Shown: positions 54,330 to 63,740, counted from the first letter of the stretch. The stretch is 64,000 nucleotides of DNA from Faecalicatena absiana (GCA_017309015.1 JAEDAG010000007.1:28483-92482); one strand, 5' to 3'. Notes: a model not told the origin generated them from the letters alone. Made by a program: numbers and translations.

Positions 54330-55388
54330 TTACTTAACCGTAATCGTATCGCCCGCCGCCACGGCAAAATTAGCCATGTCAGGGTCCTGGTCAGCCATAA
54401 AGACTGAGTCAAGGTCGGCGAAGACGACGTTGGGATTGGCCAGGACGAAGGAGCAGGCGGCAGAGATCGACTCAATCGATTCGATCATGCAGCCGACCAT
54501 GGTCTTGATCCCGCGGCTTTCAGCCAGGTCGTTGATCTTTTGGGCCTCGCTCAAGCCCCCGGTCTTCATCAGCTTGATGTTGATATAGTCAGCGGCCCGC
54601 TTTTCAACCACCTTTTGGGCATCAAGATAGCTCTCCACGGCCTCGTCAGCCATGATTGGGTAAGGGGAGGTCTTGGTCAGCCAGGCCATGGCGTCCAAGT
54701 CGCCGGCTGGCACTGGCTGCTCGATAAAGTCGATGGCCAGCTTGTGCTTCTTCCAGTAGTTGGCGGCGGCTAAGGTTTCCCGCGCGCTCCAGGCCTGGTT
54801 CATGTCCAGGCGCAGGTGGATCATTGGTCCAACGGCATAGGCAAAGTCTTCCACCAGCTTGATGTCCCGGTCCACGTGCCCGTGGCCCAATTTCAGCTTG
54901 AGGGACTTAAAGCCGGCTTCGACGTGCTTTTGTCCTTCGGCAATCATCTGGTCGGGGTCGCCAATGGAAATGGTGTAGTCGGTGTGGACGCTGCCGCCCT
55001 TGCCGCCCAAGAGCTCAGTCAGGCTGATGCCCAAAAGCTGGCGCTTGGCGTCATAGAGGGCCAGCTCAACGGCGGCTTTGGCCGGGCCGTTGTGGACGAT
55101 GCTGGCTTGCACCAATTGCAAGAGCCGGCGCCAGTCGCCAAAGTCCTGGCCTAAAAGCAGTGGCCGGATGACCTCCTTGATGACGGCCGCGGCGCTGTTG
55201 ATCGTGTCGCCCGTGACCTTCTCATTAGGGGTGCAGGTCCCCGTGCCCACGATTCCATTGGAAAGGGCGACTCTGACGCGGACGGCGTTGATGCTGTCCA
55301 CCCGGTGCAGGGCCGTCACGAAGGGGGTGGTCAGGGGGATCACCTTTAAATCGACTTGCAGATCTTTAATCGTTAGCGTTTCTGTCAT
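54330..55388 (-). CDS. Dipeptide epimerase (enolase superfamily, YkfB-like)
   Basis: The 352-aa enzyme probably epimerises L-Ala-D-Glu to L-Ala-L-Glu so that peptidases can use wall dipeptides. Enolase-superfamily features are the KLKLG catalytic lysine strand, metal ligands in LRLDMNQ, DFIEQPV and IMADEAVES, and the second catalytic lysine in NIKLMKTGG. It sits in a tight co-directional group with a serine hydrolase downstream and a GNAT gene upstream. Other dipeptide or N-succinyl substrates are possible within the family. Confidence 0.87.
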   Translation of the reverse strand: MTETLTIKDLQVDLKVIPLTTPFVTALHRVDSINAVRVRVALSNGIVGTGTCTPNEKVTGDTINSAAAVIKEVIRPLLLGQDFGDWRRLLQLVQASIVHNGPAKAAVELALYDAKRQLLGISLTELLGGKGGSVHTDYTISIGDPDQMIAEGQKHVEAGFKSLKLKLGHGHVDRDIKLVEDFAYAVGPMIHLRLDMNQAWSARETLAAANYWKKHKLAIDFIEQPVPAGDLDAMAWLTKTSPYPIMADEAVESYLDAQKVVEKRAADYINIKLMKTGGLSEAQKINDLAESRGIKTMVGCMIESIESISAACSFVLANPNVVFADLDSVFMADQDPDMANFAVAAGDTITVK

Positions 55389-55415
55389 CTCCTGCTATGC
55401 TCCTTGTTGCTTGAT

Positions 55416-55943
55416 TTATTCTGCTGGCAGATTGAGTTCGTAAGCCAGGCGGCTGGGATCGATAGAGTCGCTGGTGACCTTGATGATCCCGCGCAGCTGA
55501 AAGCCATGGCTAAGCGCCAGGTGCTGCATGGCCGCGTTGGCCTTGCCGGTGTCGACGCGGAAGTTCTTGATCCCCCGGCTTAAGCCCAGGGCAATGAGCT
55601 GGTTCAAGAACTGCCCGGCCAAGTGCTGGCCGCGGAAGGCTGAGCCGATGGCAATCCGGTGGATCGCCGCGTAGGGGTCGGCCACGTTGGCCCAAGCCCC
55701 GTCAATTACGGCGTAGTTGGGGTCTTGTCCGGTGATCGCGGCATAAGCGGCAATTTGCCCGTCAGTCTTCAGGATGAAGCCGGCCTGCTCCTTGATGTCG
55801 CTTAAGATGGCGGCTTCGTCAGGATAGCTTTCCTGCCACTGGCTGGAGCCGGATGCTTTTAAAAAAGCCTTCGCGTCATTGATGATATGCATGATGGCGG
55901 CTAGATCCGCCACCCGAGCTTCGGTGATGTAGCTTAAAGCCAT
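55416..55943 (-). CDS. GNAT-family N-acetyltransferase
   Basis: The 175-aa protein has a GNAT acetyl-CoA loop at AIGSAFRGQHLAGQFLNQ and the usual C-terminal NAAMQHLALSHGFQLRGI block. The start is ATG at 55943, 4 bases after the stop of the DJ-1-like gene. The longer open frame to 56045 is an out-of-frame reading of that gene. The substrate is unknown. It is part of the gene group with the epimerase and serine hydrolase. Confidence 0.82.
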   Translation of the reverse strand: MALSYITEARVADLAAIMHIINDAKAFLKASGSSQWQESYPDEAAILSDIKEQAGFILKTDGQIAAYAAITGQDPNYAVIDGAWANVADPYAAIHRIAIGSAFRGQHLAGQFLNQLIALGLSRGIKNFRVDTGKANAAMQHLALSHGFQLRGIIKVTSDSIDPSRLAYELNLPAE

Positions 55944-55947
55944 GGGA

Positions 55948-56529
55948 CTAGTCCAGGTTGATGTGGTCGCGCAGGTAGTTGTACTGCATCGCGTTTTCCA
56001 AGTCTTCCGTGTCCTTGCCCAAGACGCGGGCGATCGCGTAGGCAAAAGCCCAGGAAGTAGCTGGTCCGCGGCTGGTAATCAGCTTGTGCTCAGCGTCAAC
56101 GACGACCGGAGTGTCCATGTAGTGGCTGCTTGGGTTTTCTGACTGCACTTGGGCCTTGAAGTCCGGGTGGCTGGTCCAGTTGGCGTTTTCCAAGAGCCCG
56201 TACTTGGACAAGGCAATCGGGGAGGCGCACATGGCGGCGTCCCACTTGCCTTGCCGGTGGCGCTCAGCCATCAGTTCGCCCAGCTTGACGCTGTCGCGCA
56301 AGTGGTGGGCGTTAGGCGCGCCGCCTGGGAAGGAGACCAGGTCGTAGTCCAAGAGGCTGTCGTCCAGGGTCTTGTCGCATTCAAAAACGATCCCGTGGCC
56401 GCCGCGGATGGTCTTGCTGGTCAGGCCGATCATGTCGCAAGGGATGTCCAAGCGGCGCAAAACGTCGACTTGGCTCAAGCCTTCAACTTCTTCACATCCA
56501 TCTGAAAATACGATTGCTGCTTTAACCAT
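55948..56529 (-). CDS. DJ-1/PfpI-family protein
   Basis: The 193-aa protein has the flavodoxin-like DJ-1 fold: VVFSDGCEEVE at the N-terminus (conserved Glu) and the nucleophile-elbow cysteine in AAMCASPIAL (about residue 100), followed by TSRGPATSWAFA. Members act as deglycases, chaperones or stress proteins. The exact activity cannot be read. It is first in the GNAT-epimerase-hydrolase run. The start at 56529 lies about 10 bases from GCGAGGTAA. Confidence 0.85.
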   Translation of the reverse strand: MVKAAIVFSDGCEEVEGLSQVDVLRRLDIPCDMIGLTSKTIRGGHGIVFECDKTLDDSLLDYDLVSFPGGAPNAHHLRDSVKLGELMAERHRQGKWDAAMCASPIALSKYGLLENANWTSHPDFKAQVQSENPSSHYMDTPVVVDAEHKLITSRGPATSWAFAYAIARVLGKDTEDLENAMQYNYLRDHINLD

Positions 56530-56697
56530 GATTTTTACCTCGCATTTGTCGAAAATTCTGATCTTGAGTTTGCTTAAGCCTATTGTACTTCATTTCCTGG
56601 CCAAAAAGCACAAATGCTTGCTTCACGTGGGTGAAAATCAACTACAATAAATAAGTTGGAATTTTTTAGCAAGCAAAATAAAGCAAAGGAAGTATTT

Positions 56698-57444
56698 ATG
56701 CTGATTGTCTACTTAATCGTCTTGGGCATCCTGGCCGGAATCGTCTCTTCCGTGGCCAGCATGGCCTCTTTGGCTTCTTACCCCGGCCTGTTGCTGGTCG
56801 GGCTCAGTCCGGTCGTGGCCAACATGACCAACACGGCCTCTTTGGTGACTACAGGCTTTGGGGCTTTGACCTCCTGCCTCAAGGAAATGAAAGGGCACTG
56901 GCGGGAACTGGCCTGGTACGGCCTCTTCCAGCTCTCCGGGGCGGCCATTGGGGGCTGGCTTTTGTCAGCCTTTCCCGGCGAAATCTTTAAGAAAATCGTC
57001 CCCCTCCTGGTCTTGATGAGCGGGGGCCTCTTGGTCTGGAGCGGGCGGCGGCCGATCTACACCCGGGACTCAGACAGCAAGCTCAAGCTGGTCCTGGCCT
57101 ACCTGGGCCTGTTTATGGCTGGCATTTACGCCGGCTACTTCGGGGCGGCTTCCGGCGTCTTGACCCTGGTCTTTTTGACCTACTTGTCAAAATCCAGCTT
57201 CATCGTCATCAACGGGATCAAGGCCATCATTGGCTCTTTGGCCAACCTGGTCGCCCTCTTGATCTTCATGTACCGCGGACTGGTCCGCTGGGACGTGGCT
57301 ATCCCTTTGGCGGCGGGGATGTTTATCGGTGGCTTTCTTGGCCAGAAACTGATTAAATATCTAAAGCCGAGCCTGGTCAGAGGGGTGACCGCCGCCTTTT
57401 CCGTGGTCCTGGCGGCTTATCTGGCGGCCTCTGCCTGGTTTTAG
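56698..57444 (+). CDS. TauE/SafE-family membrane permease
   Basis: The 248-aa integral membrane protein has about seven or eight helices. GILAGIVSSVASMASLASYP near the N-terminus and YAGYFGAASGVLTLVFL midway are the repeated glycine-rich motifs of TauE/SafE proteins, associated with sulfite, sulfonate or organic-anion export. The start at 56698 follows AAAGGAAG; an upstream ATG at 56656 has no such box. It is divergent from the DJ-1-like gene. The substrate is unknown. Confidence 0.85.
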   Translation: MLIVYLIVLGILAGIVSSVASMASLASYPGLLLVGLSPVVANMTNTASLVTTGFGALTSCLKEMKGHWRELAWYGLFQLSGAAIGGWLLSAFPGEIFKKIVPLLVLMSGGLLVWSGRRPIYTRDSDSKLKLVLAYLGLFMAGIYAGYFGAASGVLTLVFLTYLSKSSFIVINGIKAIIGSLANLVALLIFMYRGLVRWDVAIPLAAGMFIGGFLGQKLIKYLKPSLVRGVTAAFSVVLAAYLAASAWF

Positions 57445-57508
57445 TGAAATTGCTAGCAAAGTAAGTTAGAATAGAGTAGTTCGATAAAGATAAAAAAGGA
57501 GGAAATGT

Positions 57509-58189
57509 TTGAAAACTGAAGTCTATTTAGTCCGTCATGGCGAGACCCTGTTCAACCGCTTGGGCAAGGTGCAGGGCTGGTGCGACACTCCCTTGACCAT
57601 CAGGGGGATCGATGATTTGAAGAAGACCGCCTTGGCCTTGGCGCAGATTCACTTTGACAACATGTATTCTTCCGACCTCAAGCGGGCGATCGACACCGTC
57701 CACTTGATGAAGAATGCCAACGTGGTCTCCCAGATCGGGAAGATCAAGAAGCTGCCGGAATTCCGGGAAGTCTTTTTCGGCTCCTTTGAAGGCGACAGCA
57801 TTGACGAGACCTGGCGGGCCGTTTCCAAGGCCGCTGGCATCCCGGAGACCGCAGACGTGAAGGCGATCATCGATGCCGTTGGCATCTACAAGTTCAGAGA
57901 GGCCACCAAGAAGGCGGACCCACGGCACCTGGCCGAAAACGTGGAGGAACTGGACCTACGCATGCAGCGGGCCGTCAAGGTCCTGCGCGAGGAAACCAGA
58001 AACGAGGCGCGGGTGCTGGTCGTTTCCCATGGGGACTTTATCAAGACCTTGGGCATCAAGTACTGGGACCAGAGTGATGGCCTCCACGACATCCCTTTCC
58101 CGGAAAACGGCAGCGTGACGCGCGGGATTCTGGATGAAGCGGGGAACTTTAAGATCGTTGACTACAATTGTTCAGCAGATGATTTATAA
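57509..58189 (+). CDS. Histidine phosphatase (phosphoglycerate mutase superfamily)
   Basis: The 226-aa protein has the RHGET phosphohistidine motif (YLVRHGETLFNRLGKVQGW) at residues 6-24 and a second catalytic His in VVSHGDFIKTLG. The sequence departs from dPGM enzymes, so it is a phosphatase of unknown substrate rather than a glycolytic mutase. The start codon is TTG at 57509, 7 bases past AGGAGG; the nearby ATG at 57505 hits a stop at once. It heads a run with two tiny membrane genes and a dPGM-like gene. Confidence 0.83.
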   Translation: MKTEVYLVRHGETLFNRLGKVQGWCDTPLTIRGIDDLKKTALALAQIHFDNMYSSDLKRAIDTVHLMKNANVVSQIGKIKKLPEFREVFFGSFEGDSIDETWRAVSKAAGIPETADVKAIIDAVGIYKFREATKKADPRHLAENVEELDLRMQRAVKVLREETRNEARVLVVSHGDFIKTLGIKYWDQSDGLHDIPFPENGSVTRGILDEAGNFKIVDYNCSADDL

Positions 58190-58200
58190 GAGGGAAAAAC

Positions 58201-58392
58201 ATGAAGTGGGATACGCATACTTTTACCTTTATTTTGTTGTTGATCGTTGGCCTGTGGGAACTGGCCCGCGGCTTTAACGCGTCCAAGACCATGAAGGAGG
58301 GGCAGGTTAAATTGACCGCCAGATCCTACTACCTGACCGGGGCAGTCGTCTTGATCGCGGCGATTTACTACGCCTACAAGCTTTGGGGGTAA
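58201..58392 (+). CDS. Small two-helix membrane protein, first of a pair
   Basis: The 63-aa product has hydrophobic segments at about residues 9-24 and 44-61 and a polar loop between them. It starts 11 bases after the histidine phosphatase gene, with GAGGG before the ATG. It resembles the next gene in layout (WELARGF here, WDLATGI there). No family is recognised. Confidence 0.65.
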   Translation: MKWDTHTFTFILLLIVGLWELARGFNASKTMKEGQVKLTARSYYLTGAVVLIAAIYYAYKLWG

Positions 58393-58395
58393 GCG

Positions 58396-58584
58396 ATGAA
58401 CGTTCATTCATGGTGGGTCCCGTACGCGGTCCTGTTGTTTGGCATCTGGGACTTGGCGACCGGAATCTCGAGAAAGATCAAGGACCGAAAGGGCGCTCAG
58501 CCATCCAAGGGCTTGAGCAGCAACGCCTTTCTGTTTTTGGGCGTATTGTTTATCATTACCGGCATCTGGGCATTTTTTGCATAG
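58396..58584 (+). CDS. Small two-helix membrane protein, second of a pair
   Basis: The 62-aa product has helices at about residues 6-22 and 43-61 and a basic loop (RKIKDRKGAQPSKG) between them. It begins 3 bases after the stop of the previous gene, with a GGGGG ribosome site inside that gene's end. It is probably a diverged tandem duplicate. Function unknown. Confidence 0.65.
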   Translation: MNVHSWWVPYAVLLFGIWDLATGISRKIKDRKGAQPSKGLSSNAFLFLGVLFIITGIWAFFA

Positions 58585-58596
58585 AAGGTTAGCATT

Positions 58597-59271
58597 ATGG
58601 CAAAATTGGCACTGCTTAGGCATGGCGAAAGCGAAGCCAATGCCGCAAACGTATATACTGGCTGGAACGACGTTCCTTTGACTGACAAGGGCCGCGCGCA
58701 GGCAAGAGCGGCCGGGGAGAAATTGGCGCAGCTATCTGATTTCCAGCCAACGCGCATTCACACCTCGGTTTTGTCGCGGGCAATTGAGACGGCCAACATC
58801 GTGGCCGAGACCTGTGGCTTCCTGTGGCTGCCGATGACCAAGACCTGGCGGCTCAATGAGCGCCACTACGGGGCTTTGCGCGGTTTAAACAAGGACGTGT
58901 CCCGCAAGGTCTTTGGCAAGGAACAGGTCTTGGAGTGGCGGCGCGGCTTTGACGCGGTCCCACCAGCCCAAGGGTCGCCGACGATCGACCGGCGCTACCG
59001 GTACGTTGACCCCAAGCTCTTGCCTAGGGCGGAAAGCCTGCACCAGACCCAGCTGCGCCTGCTTCCTTACTATGAAGACGAGGTGGCCAGCCGCCTGCGC
59101 CAGGGCGAGGACCAGCTGATCGTGGCCCATGGCTCCAGCCTGCGGGCTTTGATCAAGTACCTGGAGCAGATCAACAATGTGGACATCTTGAAGCTGGAAG
59201 TACCTAACGCCAAGGCCATTGTCTACGATTTTGACCACGAATTGCGGATTATCAACAAGCAGATCCTGTAA
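58597..59271 (+). CDS. gpmA: dPGM-type phosphoglycerate mutase-like protein
   Basis: The 224-aa protein has LLRHGESEANAANVYTGWND (phospho-His motif, residues 6-25), NERHYGALRGLNK (catalytic Glu segment) and VAHGSSLRALI, all diagnostic for 2,3-bisphosphoglycerate-dependent mutase. It would interconvert 3- and 2-phosphoglycerate. Its place beside other small genes suggests it may be an extra copy; another gpm elsewhere cannot be excluded. The ATG at 58597 follows AGAAGG. Confidence 0.85.
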   Translation: MAKLALLRHGESEANAANVYTGWNDVPLTDKGRAQARAAGEKLAQLSDFQPTRIHTSVLSRAIETANIVAETCGFLWLPMTKTWRLNERHYGALRGLNKDVSRKVFGKEQVLEWRRGFDAVPPAQGSPTIDRRYRYVDPKLLPRAESLHQTQLRLLPYYEDEVASRLRQGEDQLIVAHGSSLRALIKYLEQINNVDILKLEVPNAKAIVYDFDHELRIINKQIL

Positions 59272-59308
59272 AAAGCATGATTTTTTAACGAAAACAAGAG
59301 GAGAATTT

Positions 59309-60622
59309 ATGTCACACAAGCTTAGCTTAGAAGAAATCGCTGAATTCAGCCGCGACTTCAACGCGGATCCCAAGAACCAAGTCATTGCCAGAGCCGCTGG
59401 CCGCAGCGGGGTCATTGAGGCTGCCTGGAACCCGGAAGTTTCCCGGAGCTTGAACCGGACCTTCTCAGTGGAACTGGACACGGACAACGTGACCAACCAA
59501 GAGCGGTCTGGCCGCTGCTGGCTCTTTTCAACCTTGAACGTCGTCCGCCACAACTTTGGCGCCAAGAACAAGGCCAAGAACTTCACCTTCTCCCAGGCCT
59601 ACAACTACTTCTGGGACAAGATTGAGCGGGCCAACTTCTTCTACGACCGGATTATTGCCACGGCAGACCGGCCACTGGATGACCGGACCGTGCGCGGCTA
59701 CCTGGACTGGACTACGACTGACGGCGGCCAGTGGCACATGGCGGCCTCAGTGATCGCCAAGTACGGGGTCGTACCGTCATACGTCATGCCGGAAACTTTC
59801 AACAGCAATCACTCAGATGCCTTGAACATGGTCTTGTCCGACAAGCAGAAGAAGGATGCCCTGACCTTGCGCAAGCTGGTTCAAGCCGGGGATGAAGCCG
59901 CCGTTGAAGCCAAAAGAAAAGAGTTCTTGGCCGAGATCTACAAGATCATGGCCATTGCCGTTGGCGAGCCGCCAAAGACCTTTGACCTGGAATTCAGAGA
60001 CGACGACAAGCACTACCACTTGGAAAAGAACCTGACCCCGGTTGAGTTCTTCAACAAATACTGCGACACCGACTTTGACGACTACGTGGTCTTGGCCAAC
60101 GCGCCGGATCATGAACTGAACCGGGTCTTGCACCTGGGCTTTGAGGACAACGTGGCCGGCGGGTTGCCCAACTTGTTCGTCAACGTGCCAATGGAATACC
60201 TGGAAGACGCCACGGTAAAGATGCTGCAGAGCGGGCGGGCAGTTTGGTTTGGCAACGACGTTCTGCGCCAGATGGACCGCAAGACCGGCTTCATGGATCC
60301 AGACCTCTACAAGCTCGACGACCTGCTGGGCATCGATACGTCCATGACCAAGGCTGAGCGCCTGGCCACCGGCGTGGGGATGTCCTCACACGACATGGCG
60401 ATCGTCGGGGTTGACGTCGACCACGGGGAAATCCGGCAATGGAAGGTTGAAAACTCATGGGGCGACAAGAGCGGGGCCAAGGGCTACTTCGTCATGAGCA
60501 ACGACTGGTTTAGAGAATACGTTTATGAAGTGACCGTCAAGAAGGAATTCGTGCCAAAGCAGATCCTGGACTTGCTGGAAACCGAGCCAGTGGAACTGAA
60601 TCCATGGGATTCCTTGATTTAG
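59309..60622 (+). CDS. C1-family aminopeptidase/endopeptidase (PepC/PepG/PepE type)
   Basis: The 437-aa cysteine peptidase is of the bleomycin-hydrolase family, acting on peptides in the cytoplasm. The catalytic Cys is in RSGRCWLFSTLN (about residue 70), the His in SSHDMAIVGVD and the Asn in VENSWGDKSG. The C-terminus ends NPWDSLI, the tail that lines the active site. The length agrees better with PepG/PepE than PepC (about 449 aa), but I cannot assign which. The ATG at 59309 follows AGAGGAGAA. A terminator lies 7 bases after the stop. Confidence 0.9.
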   Translation: MSHKLSLEEIAEFSRDFNADPKNQVIARAAGRSGVIEAAWNPEVSRSLNRTFSVELDTDNVTNQERSGRCWLFSTLNVVRHNFGAKNKAKNFTFSQAYNYFWDKIERANFFYDRIIATADRPLDDRTVRGYLDWTTTDGGQWHMAASVIAKYGVVPSYVMPETFNSNHSDALNMVLSDKQKKDALTLRKLVQAGDEAAVEAKRKEFLAEIYKIMAIAVGEPPKTFDLEFRDDDKHYHLEKNLTPVEFFNKYCDTDFDDYVVLANAPDHELNRVLHLGFEDNVAGGLPNLFVNVPMEYLEDATVKMLQSGRAVWFGNDVLRQMDRKTGFMDPDLYKLDDLLGIDTSMTKAERLATGVGMSSHDMAIVGVDVDHGEIRQWKVENSWGDKSGAKGYFVMSNDWFREYVYEVTVKKEFVPKQILDLLETEPVELNPWDSLI

Positions 60623-60628
60623 TGGAAT

Positions 60629-60665
60629 TAAAAGCTTTCCTTACAAAAAGTAGGAAAGCTTTTTT
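60629..60665 (+). terminator. Terminator of the C1 peptidase gene
   Basis: AAAAGCTTTCCT / AGGAAAGCTTTT hairpin followed by T's. Confidence 0.85.
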
Positions 60666-60757
60666 GATGAAAAATAAGGCATTCCGCGCGACAGATGGCC
60701 AAGTTATGGTAAAATCGAATTTGATATTCAAAATAGTTTTTTACAATGGAGCGAAAT

Positions 60758-61693
60758 ATGCGCAAATTATTTCTTTTAAGAGGCGCACCTGGCTCTGGCA
60801 AATCTTCATTCATCGCGCGGCACCACCTGATGCCTTACGCGATCAGCGGAGATGAGATTCGGCTGCTTCTGGCGGATCTTACCGTATACTATGACAAGAA
60901 GACTGACGTACTGCACCAAGTGATTCCGCGGCACGTCACGGATCAAACCAACAGAATGAAGGACAATCTGATTGAGCACAAGATGTCCTATGGTGAGACC
61001 GTGATCGTGGACGGCACCCACATCGTGCCTAGCGAAATCGACCACTACAAGAAGTGGTGTGAAAAGTACCACTACGAATGCTATGTGGTCGACTTGATGC
61101 AAAATCAGACTCTTGAAGGCTTATTGAAGAGAAACCAGGTCCGGATGCAGTACGACTGGGTCAAGCCCGAAGTAATCGCCATGATGTACAACTCATACAT
61201 GGCGCACCCGGAAGTGCCCGACTGGGTCAAGGGCATCAAGCCCACCCAGATGGAACATGCCCTTTTGCAAAGGGAAAACAACCTGGACCGATATTCACAT
61301 GTGATCGCGATTCCTGATGAAGTCAAAGAAGAAGACTTTCCACATGTGCATATCTCCAACTTCTACTTCTCCTTCAACGACAAGTTCAGTGAGAAGTATG
61401 GCACCTACCGCAATGTGGTGACGATCGGCAAGACCAAGGAAGAGGTCGTGGACGAGTTCCGTCTTCCTTACTTCGTCTTCAAGTTCCACCACAAGCACTT
61501 CCTGATTTCGGCTTATCCAATCAGAAACGAGATGCTGGACCCGATCAAGAAGGTCAAGGGCGTTTGGTCCTATTCAACGGGGCTGTACAACGTAGCCGAC
61601 TTCTTGCGGGAATTCCCGGAAAACGAGAAGCAGCACGTGCACCAATTCAACCTGTCCAAGCTGGATAGAAGCAGACTGCTGCACATTTGGTAA
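60758..61693 (+). CDS. P-loop kinase of AAA/polynucleotide-kinase type
   Basis: The 311-aa protein has a Walker A motif RGAPGSGKSSFI (about residues 7-18) and a Walker B-type VIVDGTHI segment, as in small kinases related to T4 polynucleotide kinase. The C-terminal half (from about residue 195) is less familiar and rich in aromatic and His residues. The start at 60758 is spaced correctly from ATGGAG; the ATG at 60746 is within that box. The substrate is unknown. A terminator follows. Confidence 0.72.
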   Translation: MRKLFLLRGAPGSGKSSFIARHHLMPYAISGDEIRLLLADLTVYYDKKTDVLHQVIPRHVTDQTNRMKDNLIEHKMSYGETVIVDGTHIVPSEIDHYKKWCEKYHYECYVVDLMQNQTLEGLLKRNQVRMQYDWVKPEVIAMMYNSYMAHPEVPDWVKGIKPTQMEHALLQRENNLDRYSHVIAIPDEVKEEDFPHVHISNFYFSFNDKFSEKYGTYRNVVTIGKTKEEVVDEFRLPYFVFKFHHKHFLISAYPIRNEMLDPIKKVKGVWSYSTGLYNVADFLREFPENEKQHVHQFNLSKLDRSRLLHIW

Positions 61694-61698
61694 AACAT

Positions 61699-61739
61699 GA
61701 AAAAAGCTTTTCCTTCATTTGGAAGGAAAAGCTTTTTTC
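61699..61739 (+). terminator. Terminator of the P-loop kinase gene
   Basis: AAAAAAGCTTTTCCTT / AAGGAAAAGCTTTTTT strong stem. Confidence 0.9.
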
Positions 61740-61886
61740 GTTTAGGAGTCTTTATAAAATCCTGAAAAGTCAGTTATCTTTTTAATTAATGATAAAAATC
61801 ACAAATTCTGATTGTGTGGGCTTCGTCCTAGTGTTACGATCACGATTAAGAGAAAAGTAACATAAGCAACAGAAAGAAGGATGAAA

Positions 61887-63740
61887 ATGAAGGCTGGAAA
61901 ATACACGGTTGACGCGCAAGGCCACAATGGTAAGTTCAAGCTGACGGTAACGGTTGATAAAGACCGAATTGAAGATGTCCAAGTGGCTGAAGGAGAAACA
62001 GCGGGCATTTCGGACGCGGCTTTGAAGCGGATTCCGGAAGCAATTGTGAAAGGCCAAACTTTGAATGTGGATGTAGTTTCCGGGGCTTCTTTGACTAGCC
62101 ACGGGATCTTGGACGGGGTTGGCCACGCCATTGAATTAGCTGGCGGGGATGCTGATGAATTCAAGAAGCGGCCAAAGTACCAAGCAGCTGAAACAGGCAG
62201 TCAGGAAATCACGGTTGACGTGGCCGTGGTTGGTGCCGGCGGGGCTGGTTTTACCGCGGCTGTCCGTTCATTGCAACATGGTCTGAAGGTTGCCTTGCTG
62301 GAAAAGGCGCCAACCGTTGGTGGTAACACCATGCGGTCAGGTGGTTTCTTAAACGCCGCTGACCCAGAATGGCAAAACAAGTTTCCAGCCTTGCCAGGGG
62401 AAAACGTCACCTTGGAGCAAATGATGGAAGTCAAGGAAGACGAAATCGCGCCGGAATACCGGGACGACTTTAAGGAGATGCAAAAGCAGATCAAAGCTTA
62501 CCTTGACAGTGGTAAGAATTACCTGTTTGACTCAGTTCTCTTCCACCGTCTGCAAACTTACCTGGGCGGCAAGCGGGTTGACTTAAAAGGTAACGAAATT
62601 TACAGTGACTACTCCTTGGCCAAGACTTTGACTGATCACGCCTTGGAATCAGTCAAGTGGCTGGCTTCAATTGGCGTTGACTTCAACATGTCAGCCGTAA
62701 CCATGCCAGTCGGTGCTTTGTGGCGCCGGGCCCACAAGCCAGTGGAAAGCGACGGCTTTGGTTACATCAAAGCTTTGAAGAAGTACTATGATGAACATGG
62801 CGGTCAGACTTTCACTGACGCGAAGGTAACGGACTTGCTGCTTGAAAACGGCCGGGTAACTGGGGTTAAGACCGATAAACTGACCGTTCACGCCAAAGCC
62901 GTGATTTTGACGGCGGGCGGCTACAGTGCCAATACCAAGATGCTACAAAAGTACAACACTTACTGGGACGACATTCCAGACAACATGAAGACCACCAATG
63001 CCCCATATATTACCGGTGACGGGATCAACTTGGGCTTGGAAGCAGGCGCGGCCTTGGTTGGTATGGGCTTCACCCAAATGATGCCAGTCGCCGACCCAAA
63101 GACGGGTGAATACAACACTGGTTTGCAAGTCCCGCCAGCTGACTTTGTCATGGTTAACCAAAAGGGTGACCGTTTCGTTAACGAATACGCTGGTCGTGAC
63201 ACTTTGGCAAAAGCCGCCATTGCCAATGGTGGTTTGTTCTACTTGATTGCCGATGAAACGATCAAGAACTCAGCCTACAATACTGATGAAAACAAGATCA
63301 AGCAAGAAATTGCCAATGGGCAATTGTACAAGGCAGACACCTTGGAAGAATTGGCTAAGCAGATCAAGGTTGATCCTGACCACTTGCTGGCAAGCATCAA
63401 GAAGTACAACCAATACGTTGACCAAGGGGACGACCCGGAATTCCACAAGAGCGTCTTTGACCACCGGGTTGAAAATGGTCCATTCTACGCTACACCACGT
63501 CAACCAGCCATGCACCACACCATGGGCGGGTTGAAGATTGATGCCGGAGCCCACGTCTTAAACGAAGCAGGGCAAAGAATTGCCGGTCTCTACAGTGCCG
63601 GGGAAAATGCCGGTGGGGTTCACGCCGGCAACCGCTTGGGCGGTAACGCCTTGGCTGACGTCTTTACCTTTGGCCGGATTGCGGCGGACAGCGCCAATGC
63701 TGAACTCGTGGTTGACACGGTCAGTGGGGCATCACGCTAA
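61887..63740 (+). CDS. Flavocytochrome-c-type flavoprotein (fumarate reductase-like) with FMN-binding domain
   Basis: The 617-aa protein has an N-terminal FMN-binding domain with a flavinylation-like motif VSGASLTS (about residues 64-71; Ser in the place of the usual Thr of SGAT). A FAD Rossmann fold follows ([14 protein letters not shown], about 113-126), then the fumarate reductase/succinate dehydrogenase catalytic region. A soluble fumarate or urocanate reductase is likely; without a signal peptide it would act in the cytoplasm. The ATG at 61887 is spaced 6 bases from AAGG, and the ATG at 61881 abuts it. GGT and TTG codons are somewhat commoner than in neighbours. Confidence 0.85.
   Translation: MKAGKYTVDAQGHNGKFKLTVTVDKDRIEDVQVAEGETAGISDAALKRIPEAIVKGQTLNVDVVSGASLTSHGILDGVGHAIELAGGDADEFKKRPKYQAAETGSQEITVDVAVVGAGGAGFTAAVRSLQHGLKVALLEKAPTVGGNTMRSGGFLNAADPEWQNKFPALPGENVTLEQMMEVKEDEIAPEYRDDFKEMQKQIKAYLDSGKNYLFDSVLFHRLQTYLGGKRVDLKGNEIYSDYSLAKTLTDHALESVKWLASIGVDFNMSAVTMPVGALWRRAHKPVESDGFGYIKALKKYYDEHGGQTFTDAKVTDLLLENGRVTGVKTDKLTVHAKAVILTAGGYSANTKMLQKYNTYWDDIPDNMKTTNAPYITGDGINLGLEAGAALVGMGFTQMMPVADPKTGEYNTGLQVPPADFVMVNQKGDRFVNEYAGRDTLAKAAIANGGLFYLIADETIKNSAYNTDENKIKQEIANGQLYKADTLEELAKQIKVDPDHLLASIKKYNQYVDQGDDPEFHKSVFDHRVENGPFYATPRQPAMHHTMGGLKIDAGAHVLNEAGQRIAGLYSAGENAGGVHAGNRLGGNALADVFTFGRIAADSANAELVVDTVSGASR

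Noticed and set aside
55944-56045. N-terminal extension of the GNAT protein
   Set aside because: This stretch is an out-of-frame reading of the end of the DJ-1-like gene.
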